17,068 bases of DNA from Promethearchaeota archaeon (GCA_019894875.1 JAGXNR010000055.1:1-17068), one strand, 5' to 3'. Positions 1 to 8,085 are shown, counted from the first letter of the stretch. Translations and numbers: made by a program. Notes: generated from the sequence alone by a model not told the origin.

Positions 1-92
1 TAATATCACTTTGTAAAAAGCTTCTAATGTGATTTTATTATTCTAATTCTTATTTAACTAAATGTAATATTACTGTAACATTGATAGATTCG
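1..92. repeat. Left arm of 92-bp inverted repeat
   Basis: Bases 1-92 are the reverse complement of 802-893 with a single difference (T71 against G823). The arms enclose 709 bases holding the actin-family fragment. The arm starts at the first base of the window, so it may continue beyond it. Its inner end carries the first recognisable actin residues (Ile-Asp-Ser), and the next bases no longer match the other arm. An in-frame TGA at 30-32 blocks any reading frame entering the actin fragment from the left. Confidence 0.95.
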
Positions 93-797
93 ATGCTTAC
101 TTTATATTCAGGAGGATTTCAAACAGGTTTAATCGTTGAAATTGGGGATAGTAATACCCGAATTGTACCGATATATGAAGGATATAAATTAAATCATGCG
201 GTAAGAATTTTAGATATTGGTGGTAGGGTTTTAACTCGTTATATGGAAAAAATTTTAGAATCTATTGGTTGGTCGGTTGATTCCTCTATACGACGAGAAT
301 TAGTTAGAGTTTTAAAAGAAAAGGCATGCTTTGTTTCATTAGATTATAAAGAAGATTTAAAAAGAAGTGAACAATATAAGAAAGATTATTCTTTACCAGA
401 TGGTTCAACAATCTCATTACATAACGAAAGATTCATAGTTCCAGAGCTATTATTTAATCCTTCTACTGAATTAGAGGAGGATTCCTTGCCTGTAGCAATT
501 ATGGATGTAATAGAAGCCTGCGATTTGGATATACGTCCGGAGTTATTAAATAATATTTTTTTAAGTGGTGGTTCTTCAATGTTTCCTAATCTAAAATCAA
601 GAATGTATCAGGAATTAGAACTTGAATTAGCCAGAAGGAAGAAAAAGAGCCAGAGTGTAAGAATCATTGCACCCCAAGAGAGAACTTTTTCTGTATGGAT
701 CGGGGGTTCTATTTTAGCAAAGATCCCAGAATTTTCAGAAAATTGGGTATCCCGTGCTAAATATTTTAAGGAGGGTATTCCACCTAATTTATTATAA
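81..797 (+). CDS. Actin-family protein, C-terminal two thirds (5' truncated)
   Basis: The 238 residues align with actin from about residue 134 to the end. Landmarks in order: the VPIYEGY segment near residue 30, the GGR-LT segment near 48-52, ERFIVPELLFNPS near 117-129, LSGGSSMFPN near 161-170, and IIAPQERTFSVWIGGSILA near 198-216. About 135 N-terminal residues, including phosphate loop 1, are missing. The frame opens with TTG at 81 and has its first ATG at 93; neither looks like a native start, because homology is already under way there and the upstream bases belong to an inverted repeat. Positions equivalent to actin Gln137, Asp154, Gly158 and His161 appear as Asp, Glu, Ser and Arg, so this is a divergent actin-related protein rather than a canonical actin. 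By family knowledge, full-length members are ATP-binding cytoskeletal proteins. The fragment alone could not form the nucleotide cleft. A truncated pseudogene or an assembly-truncated intact gene are both possible. Confidence 0.85.
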   Translation: MIDSMLTLYSGGFQTGLIVEIGDSNTRIVPIYEGYKLNHAVRILDIGGRVLTRYMEKILESIGWSVDSSIRRELVRVLKEKACFVSLDYKEDLKRSEQYKKDYSLPDGSTISLHNERFIVPELLFNPSTELEEDSLPVAIMDVIEACDLDIRPELLNNIFLSGGSSMFPNLKSRMYQELELELARRKKKSQSVRIIAPQERTFSVWIGGSILAKIPEFSENWVSRAKYFKEGIPPNLL

Positions 798-801
798 TCC
801 A

Positions 802-893
802 CGAATCTATCAATGTTACAGTGATATTACATTTAGTTAAATAAGAATTAGAATAATAAAATCACATTAGAAGCTTTTTACAAAGTGATATTA
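802..893. repeat. Right arm of 92-bp inverted repeat
   Basis: This arm starts four bases after the actin stop codon and ends four bases before the ATG of the next gene, so it covers almost exactly that intergenic spacer. It contains AT-rich promoter-like sequence (about 848-862) that would serve the gene at 898. This is probably the original copy, since its position as an ordinary spacer is natural, with the left arm as the displaced inverted copy. Confidence 0.95.
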
Positions 894-897
894 AAGA

Positions 898-1236
898 ATG
901 GAAGAAAAAGAGCAAGAAAGATATTATAATCCTATCTATTCGGTTTTATTTAATAAGATTAAAGATATAAGAACTCCTATTAAAAATGAAATTTTAAGAG
1001 CTCTTCTTGATGGCCAATGGCATTCTGAACTTGAATTAATTAGAGTTACTAAAAAACAACACGGTTTTGTTGGAGCGGTTACTTTAGGGACTATGATTAA
1101 TTCATTAAATCATTCAATTAAGAATAACTATTTACAAAAGAAATTAGTAAATGAGAAACTTTACTACAAGATTTCAGATAATTATGTTGGCTTAACAAGA
1201 GCTGCTTATAGGTTTGATGCGAAGAAATTCTTTTAA
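898..1236 (+). CDS. Small winged-helix-like protein, function unknown
   Basis: A 112-residue basic protein. Residues about 25-95 have the pattern of a winged helix: a helix with IKNEILRALLDG, then W-H followed by S-E-L-E-L (start of the second helix), a probable recognition helix in GTMINSLNHSIKNN, and a short wing with KLYYKIS before the C-terminal helix. No metal-binding cluster, membrane segment or ligand domain is visible, so a small DNA-binding regulator is the best guess, without a known target. It follows the actin fragment on the same strand, with its ATG four bases after the right repeat arm; no clear Shine-Dalgarno sequence is present. It converges on topA and shares its 3' region. 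I do not recognise a named family. Confidence 0.65.
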   Translation: MEEKEQERYYNPIYSVLFNKIKDIRTPIKNEILRALLDGQWHSELELIRVTKKQHGFVGAVTLGTMINSLNHSIKNNYLQKKLVNEKLYYKISDNYVGLTRAAYRFDAKKFF

Positions 1237-1243
1237 GAAATAT

Positions 1244-1282
1244 TAATAGAAAATTGATGGCTTATTTTTCTATTATTTTTTT
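1244..1282 (+). terminator. Hairpin plus T-tract between convergent genes
   Basis: A 10-bp perfect AT-rich stem (1244-1253 with 1266-1275), a 12-base loop and a run of seven T (1276-1282) follow the stop codon of the gene at 898-1236. The hairpin overlaps the topA stop codon at 1273-1275. Archaeal termination relies mainly on the U-tract, so the T-run is the stronger part of this call. Confidence 0.5.
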
Positions 1283-3423
1283 ATGCATTGACCTTTAGAA
1301 ATTTTAAAGTCTTTACAGCTTGAGCAGAAACCTTTTCCTTTTTCAAGAGTATCTTGAAACCCATCATTCCAACATTTAGGACACAAATAATAAGTATACA
1401 ACTTTTTATTTTTTTGAAGTGAAATTTTAAAAATATTGAAGTTACAAATCGAGCAAACAGAATTTAATAATTCCAACTTTCCTTTCTTGGGGAGGGATAA
1501 ATATTTTTTACAATTTTCGTCTGAGCAGACTAGAAATCTTTTAGTTTTCAAATTGATAAATTTCATAGGAATATTGTTACAAAAGGGACAATTACTCGAA
1601 GTTAGAGGTGTGGTAACGCTCATTTTATACTTATTAGCTTTAGAGATTAACTCATGTTTTTTAGCTAAAAACTTATCAAAAAGTTTCAAAAATTCAATTC
1701 TTATTTCATATACAACATTGTGCATTTTTTCTCTCTTTTCTTTAATATCTTCAAGCTTTTCTTCAATTTTTTTTGTGAATTCAGGTTTAAGGAATGGTAA
1801 CCATACAGTCATTAAATTTTCGATGATAAATTTACCTAATTCTGTAATTAAATATTGAGATTTTATTCTTTTTATTAATTCTCGAGTTTGTAATATGTAT
1901 ATTATTTGAGGTCGTGTGGATTTTGTTCCAAGATGATTTTTTTCCATCAATTTAAGCAAGGATGTATCAGTGAATCGTGGTGGTGGTTTTGTTTCTTTTT
2001 GGTTGAGAGATATTTCTTTTACGGGTATCTCATTGGTTGAAATTTGTATTTCTTCTTCATACTGAGGTTTAAGAAACGGAGCAATTTCTAAAAATCCTTG
2101 AGTAATTAAAGAAACCCGTTGAGTTTTAAAAGGTTCATCTTTAATAAGAAGGTTCAAAATCTGGGCAGATTCAATTGCGTCTTCACCAAATATGGCTAGA
2201 TAATGTCGGGAAAGTAAATTATAAACCTTTTTCTGAATCTCGTTTTCAAACTTCTTGCTATTTTCTTCAAGACTCTCAAGAGGGGTAATCGGGGGATGAT
2301 CTCCAGCATCTTTCTTACCTAAAGTTGGTGTTATTCTCTTATTCCTTATTAAGCTCGTGCTATACATCCCAAATTGAGAATGTGTTGTAAATTTATCTAA
2401 AATCCCCTTATGATTGAAATCTAGTTTGTAGACATCACTATCTGTCCTAGGATAGGAGATTATTTTATTAAGATATAATGCATTCATAGTCTTCAAGGCG
2501 ATATTTGCGGGAATTTTTAGATTCCTTGTGAGGAGGATTAGTGCCTTTGATGTATTTAAAGGAGTTGGTGGTGTTCTTTTTCTGGATTTTTTAGAAATAT
2601 CCACTACTTTAGCAATTTTTTCATTCTGAATTTTTTGAAAAATGTGTCGTGCTTTGGATTCTAAACCTTTTTTAAAAGGATTTGATAAATGTTGAGCCTT
2701 AAATGTCCCATTATCATGAATCAAAACTGCATCTATTAAGAAGTAAATTTCTGGAATAAAATTTTCGATATCTTTTTCTTTTAAATAAATTAAATAAAGA
2801 AGACTAGTCTGTACTCTACCGACAGAAGTAAACTTAACTCCAAATTTATTTAATAAAGGACGAAGAGTATTACTAACCTCTCTAGTAGCAGAAAAGCCAA
2901 TGATCGCATCAATAATTGCTCTTGCTTCGCCTGTTTCCCCCCAACTGAATTTTGGGGCTATTAAATTGTTGAATTTGTTTACAATTTCGTTAGGTTGAAG
3001 TGAGCTAAGCCACATTTGTGAAATTTTTATATTTGGTTTTATTTTCTTTACTTGAGGAAGAGCATCGAAAAGCCCAATGTTACATCCTTCAATGTCAGCA
3101 TCCGTCCCAATAATGCAATGATTCGAAATTCTCGAATATTCTTTTAAAGCACTAATATAGGGAGATGCATAACTTGCAGGAACTTTTTCAATCGCATCAG
3201 TGTTAGTGATAATTTCTCTAGGGATTGATTTTGTCCAACTCTTATATGCATCAGTATTTTTATATTCGAGAAGGTGACCACGTAATGGAACCACATATAT
3301 ATCTTTTGATGGAATTGAATAGATCTTCAATGATTTTGTTTTATTAATTACTTTTACTGAACCAATTGCATTTGCTATAGCCTCTGCCGCCTTATTTTTC
3401 TCGGCTATTATTAACGTTGCCAT
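1273..3423 (-). CDS. topA: DNA topoisomerase type IA with C-terminal zinc ribbons
   Basis: This enzyme relaxes negative supercoils by passing DNA through a transient single-strand break. The 716-residue protein starts with a Toprim domain: AEK near residues 7-9 carries the metal-binding Glu, and TDADIEG near 107-113 supplies the D-x-D-x-E triad. The catalytic tyrosine lies in ISYPRTDSD near residue 324. HLGTKSTRP near 498-506 is another family motif. The C-terminal 100 residues hold paired cysteines near 613/616/634/639 and 658/661/682/685, plus a shorter C-x2-C set near 701/704/714, consistent with two full zinc ribbons and a partial third. After D-x-D-x-E-G the usual Glu is Cys, and the usual Arg between the second Asp and the Glu is Ile, a divergence from the common T-D-P-D-R-E-G-E form. 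The start ATG is followed at once by the Toprim strand, so it is well placed. AT-rich sequence near 3440-3455 could be a TATA box for a nearly leaderless transcript. Confidence 0.92.
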   Translation of the reverse strand: MATLIIAEKNKAAEAIANAIGSVKVINKTKSLKIYSIPSKDIYVVPLRGHLLEYKNTDAYKSWTKSIPREIITNTDAIEKVPASYASPYISALKEYSRISNHCIIGTDADIEGCNIGLFDALPQVKKIKPNIKISQMWLSSLQPNEIVNKFNNLIAPKFSWGETGEARAIIDAIIGFSATREVSNTLRPLLNKFGVKFTSVGRVQTSLLYLIYLKEKDIENFIPEIYFLIDAVLIHDNGTFKAQHLSNPFKKGLESKARHIFQKIQNEKIAKVVDISKKSRKRTPPTPLNTSKALILLTRNLKIPANIALKTMNALYLNKIISYPRTDSDVYKLDFNHKGILDKFTTHSQFGMYSTSLIRNKRITPTLGKKDAGDHPPITPLESLEENSKKFENEIQKKVYNLLSRHYLAIFGEDAIESAQILNLLIKDEPFKTQRVSLITQGFLEIAPFLKPQYEEEIQISTNEIPVKEISLNQKETKPPPRFTDTSLLKLMEKNHLGTKSTRPQIIYILQTRELIKRIKSQYLITELGKFIIENLMTVWLPFLKPEFTKKIEEKLEDIKEKREKMHNVVYEIRIEFLKLFDKFLAKKHELISKANKYKMSVTTPLTSSNCPFCNNIPMKFINLKTKRFLVCSDENCKKYLSLPKKGKLELLNSVCSICNFNIFKISLQKNKKLYTYYLCPKCWNDGFQDTLEKGKGFCSSCKDFKISKGQCIKK

Positions 3424-3577
3424 ATTGACGATTCAAACAAATTAAATTATTTTATCCTATATTCTGAAATTCAAATAATAAATTATAACAGATAAATAAA
3501 TTTCTGTTTGTTATTAAAGAAAAAATATCTAAATTAGTATTTTAGCGTATGGTATTTATATTATTCCTTCGAAATCT

Positions 3578-3602
3578 AGAGATCTCTTAAAAAATAAATA
3601 TT
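3578..3602 (-). terminator. Possible T-tract terminator of the PAS kinase gene
   Basis: On the minus strand the kinase stop codon is followed by AT-rich sequence with six consecutive T (3589-3594) and then a 10-bp perfect palindrome (3578-3587). A T-run after a stop is the usual archaeal termination signal. In DNA this AT-rich the evidence is modest. Confidence 0.3.
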
Positions 3603-6600
3603 TTAAATGGGTAACGTAAAAGTAAATGAAGTTCCTTTGTCTAATCCTTCAGAACTTGCCTGAATCTCTCCATTATGGGCATTAACGAGTTCTTTAGTGA
3701 TATACAAACCTAATCCTGTTCCACTATCCTTAATATTGATGCTTCTACTTGGAATTGGTTGTTTAATCCTCTCGAATTTTATAAACAATCGGGGTATTTC
3801 ATCTTCAGCTAATCCTATTCCATTATCTTTTACTTCAAAAAAATACTTATCCTCAATTTTTTTACCTGTTATTTCAATCCATCCATAATCGGGGGTAAAT
3901 TTAATGGCGTTCGAGATTAAATTAGTAAAAACGGTGAAAATTCGAGTTGGATCAACATTTAACATTATTTCATGATTTATGTTTAATATTATCTCGAGGT
4001 TTTTTTCATTTATTAAATAACTTAATTCATCCAGACAATCATTGATTATTTTACTGACATTAACTCTTTCTTTCCTGAGTTTTAGTTTATTTTCATCAAT
4101 CTTCATAACCTCTAACAACTTATCCATTAAGACTTCGAGTCTAGAAATATTTCTTTGGACAGTTTTCAAATCTTCTGTAATTTCAGGAGTAAGAAAACTC
4201 CGATGTTTCAATAATATATAATCAGTATATCCCGAGATTGAGATTAATGGTGTTTTTAATTCATGTGCGGCCATTGTTATAAAATCATTTTTAACTTGAT
4301 CTAACTTCATTAATTCTATATTTTGCTCTCTTAGTTTTTTCTCAGATTCCAATAGTTCCTGCTGTAATTTGAATTTTTCAGTAATATCTGCAACTGTACC
4401 CTCCGCTTCAATAGGTAATCCCTCGGAATTATATATAACATGAGCATTAATATCCACGGTTATAATTTCCCCATTTCTTTTTTCAATTTGAGCTAAAAAA
4501 TTCCTTACATATCCTTTTTCTGCTAGTTCCTTATAATATTGCTTTCGAGTCTCATGATTAGTAAATACTTGAGATGATTCTATGCCCCCCACGCTCTCTT
4601 CTGGGTTAAGACCAATAATCCTGTTGAGTGCTTGGTTATGCATTAATAGTTTTCCTTGAAACTCTCCTTTATAAAACCCTACATCTAAGTTATTTACCAT
4701 ATTTCTATACTTTTCTTCAGATTCTTTTAATTGATTTTCCATTTCCCTACTTTCGGTTATATTTCTAATGATTGTAATTACTTGTTCAACCCTTCCTTCG
4801 TTAAAAATCGGAATTTTCCGTGTTTCTGTTATCACAACACGTTCTTGCAAAGTATTAGTTTCTATTGTAATAAGATGACTACCAGTATCAAATACTTCCT
4901 TGTATTCATCATAAACTTTAGAAAGTAAAAAGGGAAAAACTTCAAGAATCTTCCTTCCAATTATCTCTGCATCAATATTTAGTTCAGTTAACCAACTCTT
5001 AAATGCATTATTTACTAAAATTATTCTTAAATCTCTATCTACAACATGTAAAGGATCTCCTAAAGAATCAATTGTGGTACGATATTGACGTTCAGACTTT
5101 ATTAAGTCCTTAGTTCTTTCTTTTACTTTTTGTTCTAATTCCTTATTCAAAAATCGTAAGTCTTCTTGAGATTGCTTCAATTTTTGCTCTGAGATTTTTT
5201 TTTCAGTAATATCTTGAATAATTACCTGAAATACTATATCACCAGCAATTTCAACCAGAGAATCATCGATACTAATCCAGATTAAACGTTCATCACTTAA
5301 CCGAGAGATTTGAATTTCAAGAGGCTCTGGAACAACCCCTTCAAGGATAGAACTATACCTTTGTTCAAATAGAGGTAAAAATCTTTTAAGTTTTGAACTC
5401 ACATCTAAGAAATTCTTGTTAATTAAATCTTCGACTTTTCTATTAAATACTGTCTCAGTCGCAGGATTGCAATCAATAATTTCACCTCTTCTATTAATTA
5501 ATATAATAGAGTAAGGAGTTTTTTCAAATAAATTGCGATATTTTAATTCAGATTCCTTTAGTTTTTGTTCTGCAAGTTTCTTATCAGTTATGTCTCTCGC
5601 CAAATTTATTACTTTTACAACTCTCCCATTTTCCTTTATAGGAACGGAGTTTACTTCATATTCAAGAATTTCTCCTGTCTTTGCTCTGGCTTTAATTTCA
5701 AGTCCCTTAATTTCCTTCCCAGTCTCAATTTCATCACGAACTAATAATAATTCTTCAATATTATCACCAATATAGAATTGAGCAATGTTTATCCCACGAA
5801 CCTCCTCTAATGTCATTCCAATTCTATCTAATAATGCTAAATTCATATCCAAAAAATTTCCCTCAAGATCAGTAATGTAAATATAATCGGGACCTGAGTT
5901 AAATATAGTTCTATATTTTTCTTCAGATTCTTTTAATCTTTGTTCAGAGAATTTCCTAATTGTGATATCCTCATAAGTCACAAGAACTCCCACTACCTTT
6001 CCCCGGATATCATGTAGAGGAATTCTGTTTATCTCATACCAAGCTTGCTTTCCGTCAGATGTTTCTAAAAATTCAATGACATTGTATTCTGGTTCGTTAT
6101 TCTTTATTACGTTACGTTCACATTCTATAATATGATCTAATTTATCTAGTACCCATTTTAAGTTATCATCAGATTGACCTATTATTGATGGGGGATTAAT
6201 CAAACCATTTATAGCTGCAAAATTGATATTACACCCTAAATATGTCATCTTTATGTCTTTCCAATAAATTAATTGGGGAATGTTGTTAATTATTAGTTCT
6301 AGCATCTCTCTAGCTTTTTGAATAGCCATAAAACTTTCCTTAGATTGGAGCAACTTCCAATATTTTATTTCAGGTAGAGTATCTGCTAATTGTGCGTATC
6401 TAATTTGGCTGTCTTTAATTTCTTTTTCTAATCTTTTAAACTTGCTGATATCTCTACAAATAAGAATCACTTTTCTATTGTTACGATCATCAAGAAATCT
6501 TTTCCCCTTAATTTCATACCATATGAAGAAGTTATTATCACCAAGGATCCTTGATTCTTCCTTACCATTTCCGAATTGAAAAACATCTTCTACAAATTTC

Positions 6601-6776
6601 ACTACTCGTTTTGAGTCATCGGGATGTAAAAAATTAATTAAAGGTGTTTCTTTTTGTAGTTCTTCAATATTGTAGTATTCACATTCAATATTTTCGTTAC
6701 ATATAAAAATCAGATCTTCGATATTTTGAGCAATAAGTTGATTAATTTTATTGATGTTCTTACTCATACTTGCCAT
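3603..6776 (-). CDS. Soluble multi-PAS sensor histidine kinase
   Basis: A 1057-residue kinase with about six PAS domains, at roughly 15-118, 160-280, 287-405, 410-535, 565-680 and 690-810. Several are preceded by the linker pattern K-E-S-E-x-K-Y-R and end in a D-I-T motif. A coiled coil lies near 535-565. The catalytic core follows: the H-box MAAHELKTPL with phospho-acceptor His838, N-box NLISNAIKF near 952-960, G1 DNGIG near 984-988, and G2 GTGLGL near 1019-1024. No transmembrane segment or signal peptide is seen, so it should sense cytoplasmic cues such as redox state, ligands or light; the cofactor cannot be read from sequence. No response regulator is adjacent, making this an orphan kinase, and no C-terminal receiver domain is present. 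The ATG at 6776 is preferred over the ATG three codons later because a GAGGT stretch lies 10 bases upstream. Kinases of this type are common in archaea and are thought to be of bacterial origin. Confidence 0.92.
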   Translation of the reverse strand: MASMSKNINKINQLIAQNIEDLIFICNENIECEYYNIEELQKETPLINFLHPDDSKRVVKFVEDVFQFGNGKEESRILGDNNFFIWYEIKGKRFLDDRNNRKVILICRDISKFKRLEKEIKDSQIRYAQLADTLPEIKYWKLLQSKESFMAIQKAREMLELIINNIPQLIYWKDIKMTYLGCNINFAAINGLINPPSIIGQSDDNLKWVLDKLDHIIECERNVIKNNEPEYNVIEFLETSDGKQAWYEINRIPLHDIRGKVVGVLVTYEDITIRKFSEQRLKESEEKYRTIFNSGPDYIYITDLEGNFLDMNLALLDRIGMTLEEVRGINIAQFYIGDNIEELLLVRDEIETGKEIKGLEIKARAKTGEILEYEVNSVPIKENGRVVKVINLARDITDKKLAEQKLKESELKYRNLFEKTPYSIILINRRGEIIDCNPATETVFNRKVEDLINKNFLDVSSKLKRFLPLFEQRYSSILEGVVPEPLEIQISRLSDERLIWISIDDSLVEIAGDIVFQVIIQDITEKKISEQKLKQSQEDLRFLNKELEQKVKERTKDLIKSERQYRTTIDSLGDPLHVVDRDLRIILVNNAFKSWLTELNIDAEIIGRKILEVFPFLLSKVYDEYKEVFDTGSHLITIETNTLQERVVITETRKIPIFNEGRVEQVITIIRNITESREMENQLKESEEKYRNMVNNLDVGFYKGEFQGKLLMHNQALNRIIGLNPEESVGGIESSQVFTNHETRKQYYKELAEKGYVRNFLAQIEKRNGEIITVDINAHVIYNSEGLPIEAEGTVADITEKFKLQQELLESEKKLREQNIELMKLDQVKNDFITMAAHELKTPLISISGYTDYILLKHRSFLTPEITEDLKTVQRNISRLEVLMDKLLEVMKIDENKLKLRKERVNVSKIINDCLDELSYLINEKNLEIILNINHEIMLNVDPTRIFTVFTNLISNAIKFTPDYGWIEITGKKIEDKYFFEVKDNGIGLAEDEIPRLFIKFERIKQPIPSRSINIKDSGTGLGLYITKELVNAHNGEIQASSEGLDKGTSFTFTLPI
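4705..4731. repeat. Direct repeat encoding PAS linker, copy 1
   Basis: These 27 bases match 5911-5937 with one mismatch. Both copies encode the linker L-K-E-S-E-E-K-Y-R that precedes a PAS domain of the histidine kinase, one before the sixth domain and one before the third. Retained nucleotide identity suggests duplication of PAS modules inside the gene or strong codon constraint. Confidence 0.7.
5911..5937. repeat. Direct repeat encoding PAS linker, copy 2
   Basis: This partner of 4705-4731 differs only at the sixth base. A looser third copy lies near 5535-5560 and encodes the same linker with E-L-K-Y-R. Confidence 0.7.
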
Positions 6777-6786
6777 TTTTAAGACT

Positions 6787-6791
6787 ACCTC
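6787..6791 (-). promoter_or_regulatory. Ribosome binding site of the PAS kinase
   Basis: On the minus strand GAGGT lies 10 bases before the ATG at 6776. It decides between this ATG and the next in-frame ATG nine bases downstream. Most other genes in the window lack such a site. Confidence 0.4.
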
Positions 6792-6906
6792 AAAAAAGGG
6801 TGTAAAATTATATTATCTTTAAGTAAAATTAGATAAATGAAAATTAAATTCTTTCCTATAAAAGTAATAATTTAAAATTTTAGTTTCAAATACTACAAAT
6901 ATTAAT

Positions 6907-8028
6907 TTAACCGAAATCTCCAGCCCATCCTCGTACCTTTTTTCTCATAATCTCTTGTTTTAATATTATTTCATTCAATTGATTATCAGATTTATTAGTT
7001 AGATTAGCAATTTCAGGTAGAAATTTATTTTTCATATAATATTCTTTACTTTCCTGTGAAATCAACCCTTTGGGGATGTTTTTTGGATTATTTTTAAAAT
7101 TCTCAAATTCGGATTCCCAATCTTCCAAAAATTGAGTGATTTTGTGGTGTGATTGAAATATTGGTAACACACCTAGGCTATTAGGTGTTGTGACTGCAAC
7201 ATTTGCTCTTTTTAAACTAAATCTATTACCATTAAATGATATAGCAATTCCATTTTCATTGCTTAGTCTCTGAAGCATATTTACATCCGTAATTGAATCA
7301 CCTATAGCTATCATTTGTGAAATAGATACCCCTGTTTTTTCTGATATTTCTTCTACCGCTAGTTCCTTTCTTTTCCCTCCTCTTACTCTCACCTGATTCA
7401 TAACTTTTATATAATCTGATTTCTCTCCTTTCCAAAAGAAGTTATTTAAATCCTCGATTACACTGCTTAGGTCTTTATTATTATTGAGAAATTTTTGAAA
7501 AATTTGTTTTAGAAGAATTTCTACATCTTTTTCAATATTTATTTGACCTTTTTTCAATTCTAGAATGTTCAATTCAGTACAATAAACATGATCTTTTGGG
7601 ATCTCTAAAGCGGCTGTGACATTGTGAGCAAAATGTGTATAACTCGTTGATATAACAAATATTTCCCATTCTTTATGTAATATCCTCATTAATTCCTTAC
7701 TTCCTGGCAATAATCCCAGATTCTCTTTGGTTAAATTAATTAATTCTTTATCAGTATAGGTTGTTGCATATAATGGTGCCATCAATCGAAGTGTATCTCC
7801 AGGTTGATATTCTGGGATCTTCAATTGTTCTTTGATACCAGGAACATCAATAAGATAATCGTCATAGTTAGATATCATTTTAAAGAATTCACCCATTTCA
7901 TAGTTTTGTAAATTTAATTTGGAACTTTTACTCAATAGCTTCCCAATCTCAGCAGCAAAATCTATTATACTTATTGGTCCTTCTAAATCCCAACAACATA
8001 CTAGTTTCTTTGACACAAAATTCACCAA
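6907..8028 (-). CDS. HAD-superfamily phosphatase-like protein (EhaR/COG4030-like)
   Basis: A 373-residue protein with all four HAD motifs. Motif I is CWDLEGPIS with nucleophile Asp14 and Glu16 in place of the usual second Asp; motif II is VISTSY with Ser127; motif III is Lys219 or Lys221 in RGGKRK; motif IV is IGDSITD with Asp244 and Asp248. A D-x-E motif I also occurs in the phosphoserine phosphatase-related ThrH group, so activity is plausible. The segment FNGN near 266-269 and the overall length resemble the archaeal HAD proteins labelled EhaR, but no hydrogenase genes are nearby, so that name should not imply a hydrogenase role. The substrate is unknown. The frame has no early ATG: TTG at 8028 or GTG at 8025 are the likely starts, both only a few codons before motif I. 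A strong TATA-like box lies about 50 bases upstream. Confidence 0.8.
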   Translation of the reverse strand: MVNFVSKKLVCCWDLEGPISIIDFAAEIGKLLSKSSKLNLQNYEMGEFFKMISNYDDYLIDVPGIKEQLKIPEYQPGDTLRLMAPLYATTYTDKELINLTKENLGLLPGSKELMRILHKEWEIFVISTSYTHFAHNVTAALEIPKDHVYCTELNILELKKGQINIEKDVEILLKQIFQKFLNNNKDLSSVIEDLNNFFWKGEKSDYIKVMNQVRVRGGKRKELAVEEISEKTGVSISQMIAIGDSITDVNMLQRLSNENGIAISFNGNRFSLKRANVAVTTPNSLGVLPIFQSHHKITQFLEDWESEFENFKNNPKNIPKGLISQESKEYYMKNKFLPEIANLTNKSDNQLNEIILKQEIMRKKVRGWAGDFG

Positions 8029-8074
8029 TAATTAGTTTAGAATTGAAATCATTATCAATAATTAATCTGAAAAT

Positions 8075-8085
8075 CTTTTATAACC
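8075..8085 (-). promoter_or_regulatory. TATA-box promoter of the HAD gene
   Basis: The minus strand reads GGTTATAAAAG, close to the archaeal TATA consensus. Initiation about 25 bases downstream would fall near 8053 and give a leader of about 25 bases to the start at 8028. This is the cleanest TATA match in the window. Confidence 0.5.

Noticed and set aside
1..92. Terminal hairpin or telomere of a linear replicon
   Set aside because: The repeat is not matched at the other end of the window, it equals an ordinary spacer nearby, and no replication gene is present.
1..893. Inverted repeat as a functional shufflon swapping actin C-termini
   Set aside because: A TGA at 30-32 lies in the frame leading into the fragment, so an upstream N-terminal half could not be joined in frame through the left arm. 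No recombinase gene is visible.
1..893. Transposon with 92-bp terminal inverted repeats
   Set aside because: No transposase, and target-site duplication cannot be tested because the left arm starts at base 1. The cargo is a truncated actin gene whose homology begins inside the arm.
1436..1858. Open frame of 140 codons on the plus strand
   Set aside because: It lies entirely inside topA on the other strand and shows no domain pattern; it is a shadow of the low-GC coding sequence.
3485..3514. Short inverted repeat in the topA/kinase spacer as an operator
   Set aside because: The arms are only six bases in very AT-rich DNA, where such matches are frequent, and placement relative to a promoter is unclear.
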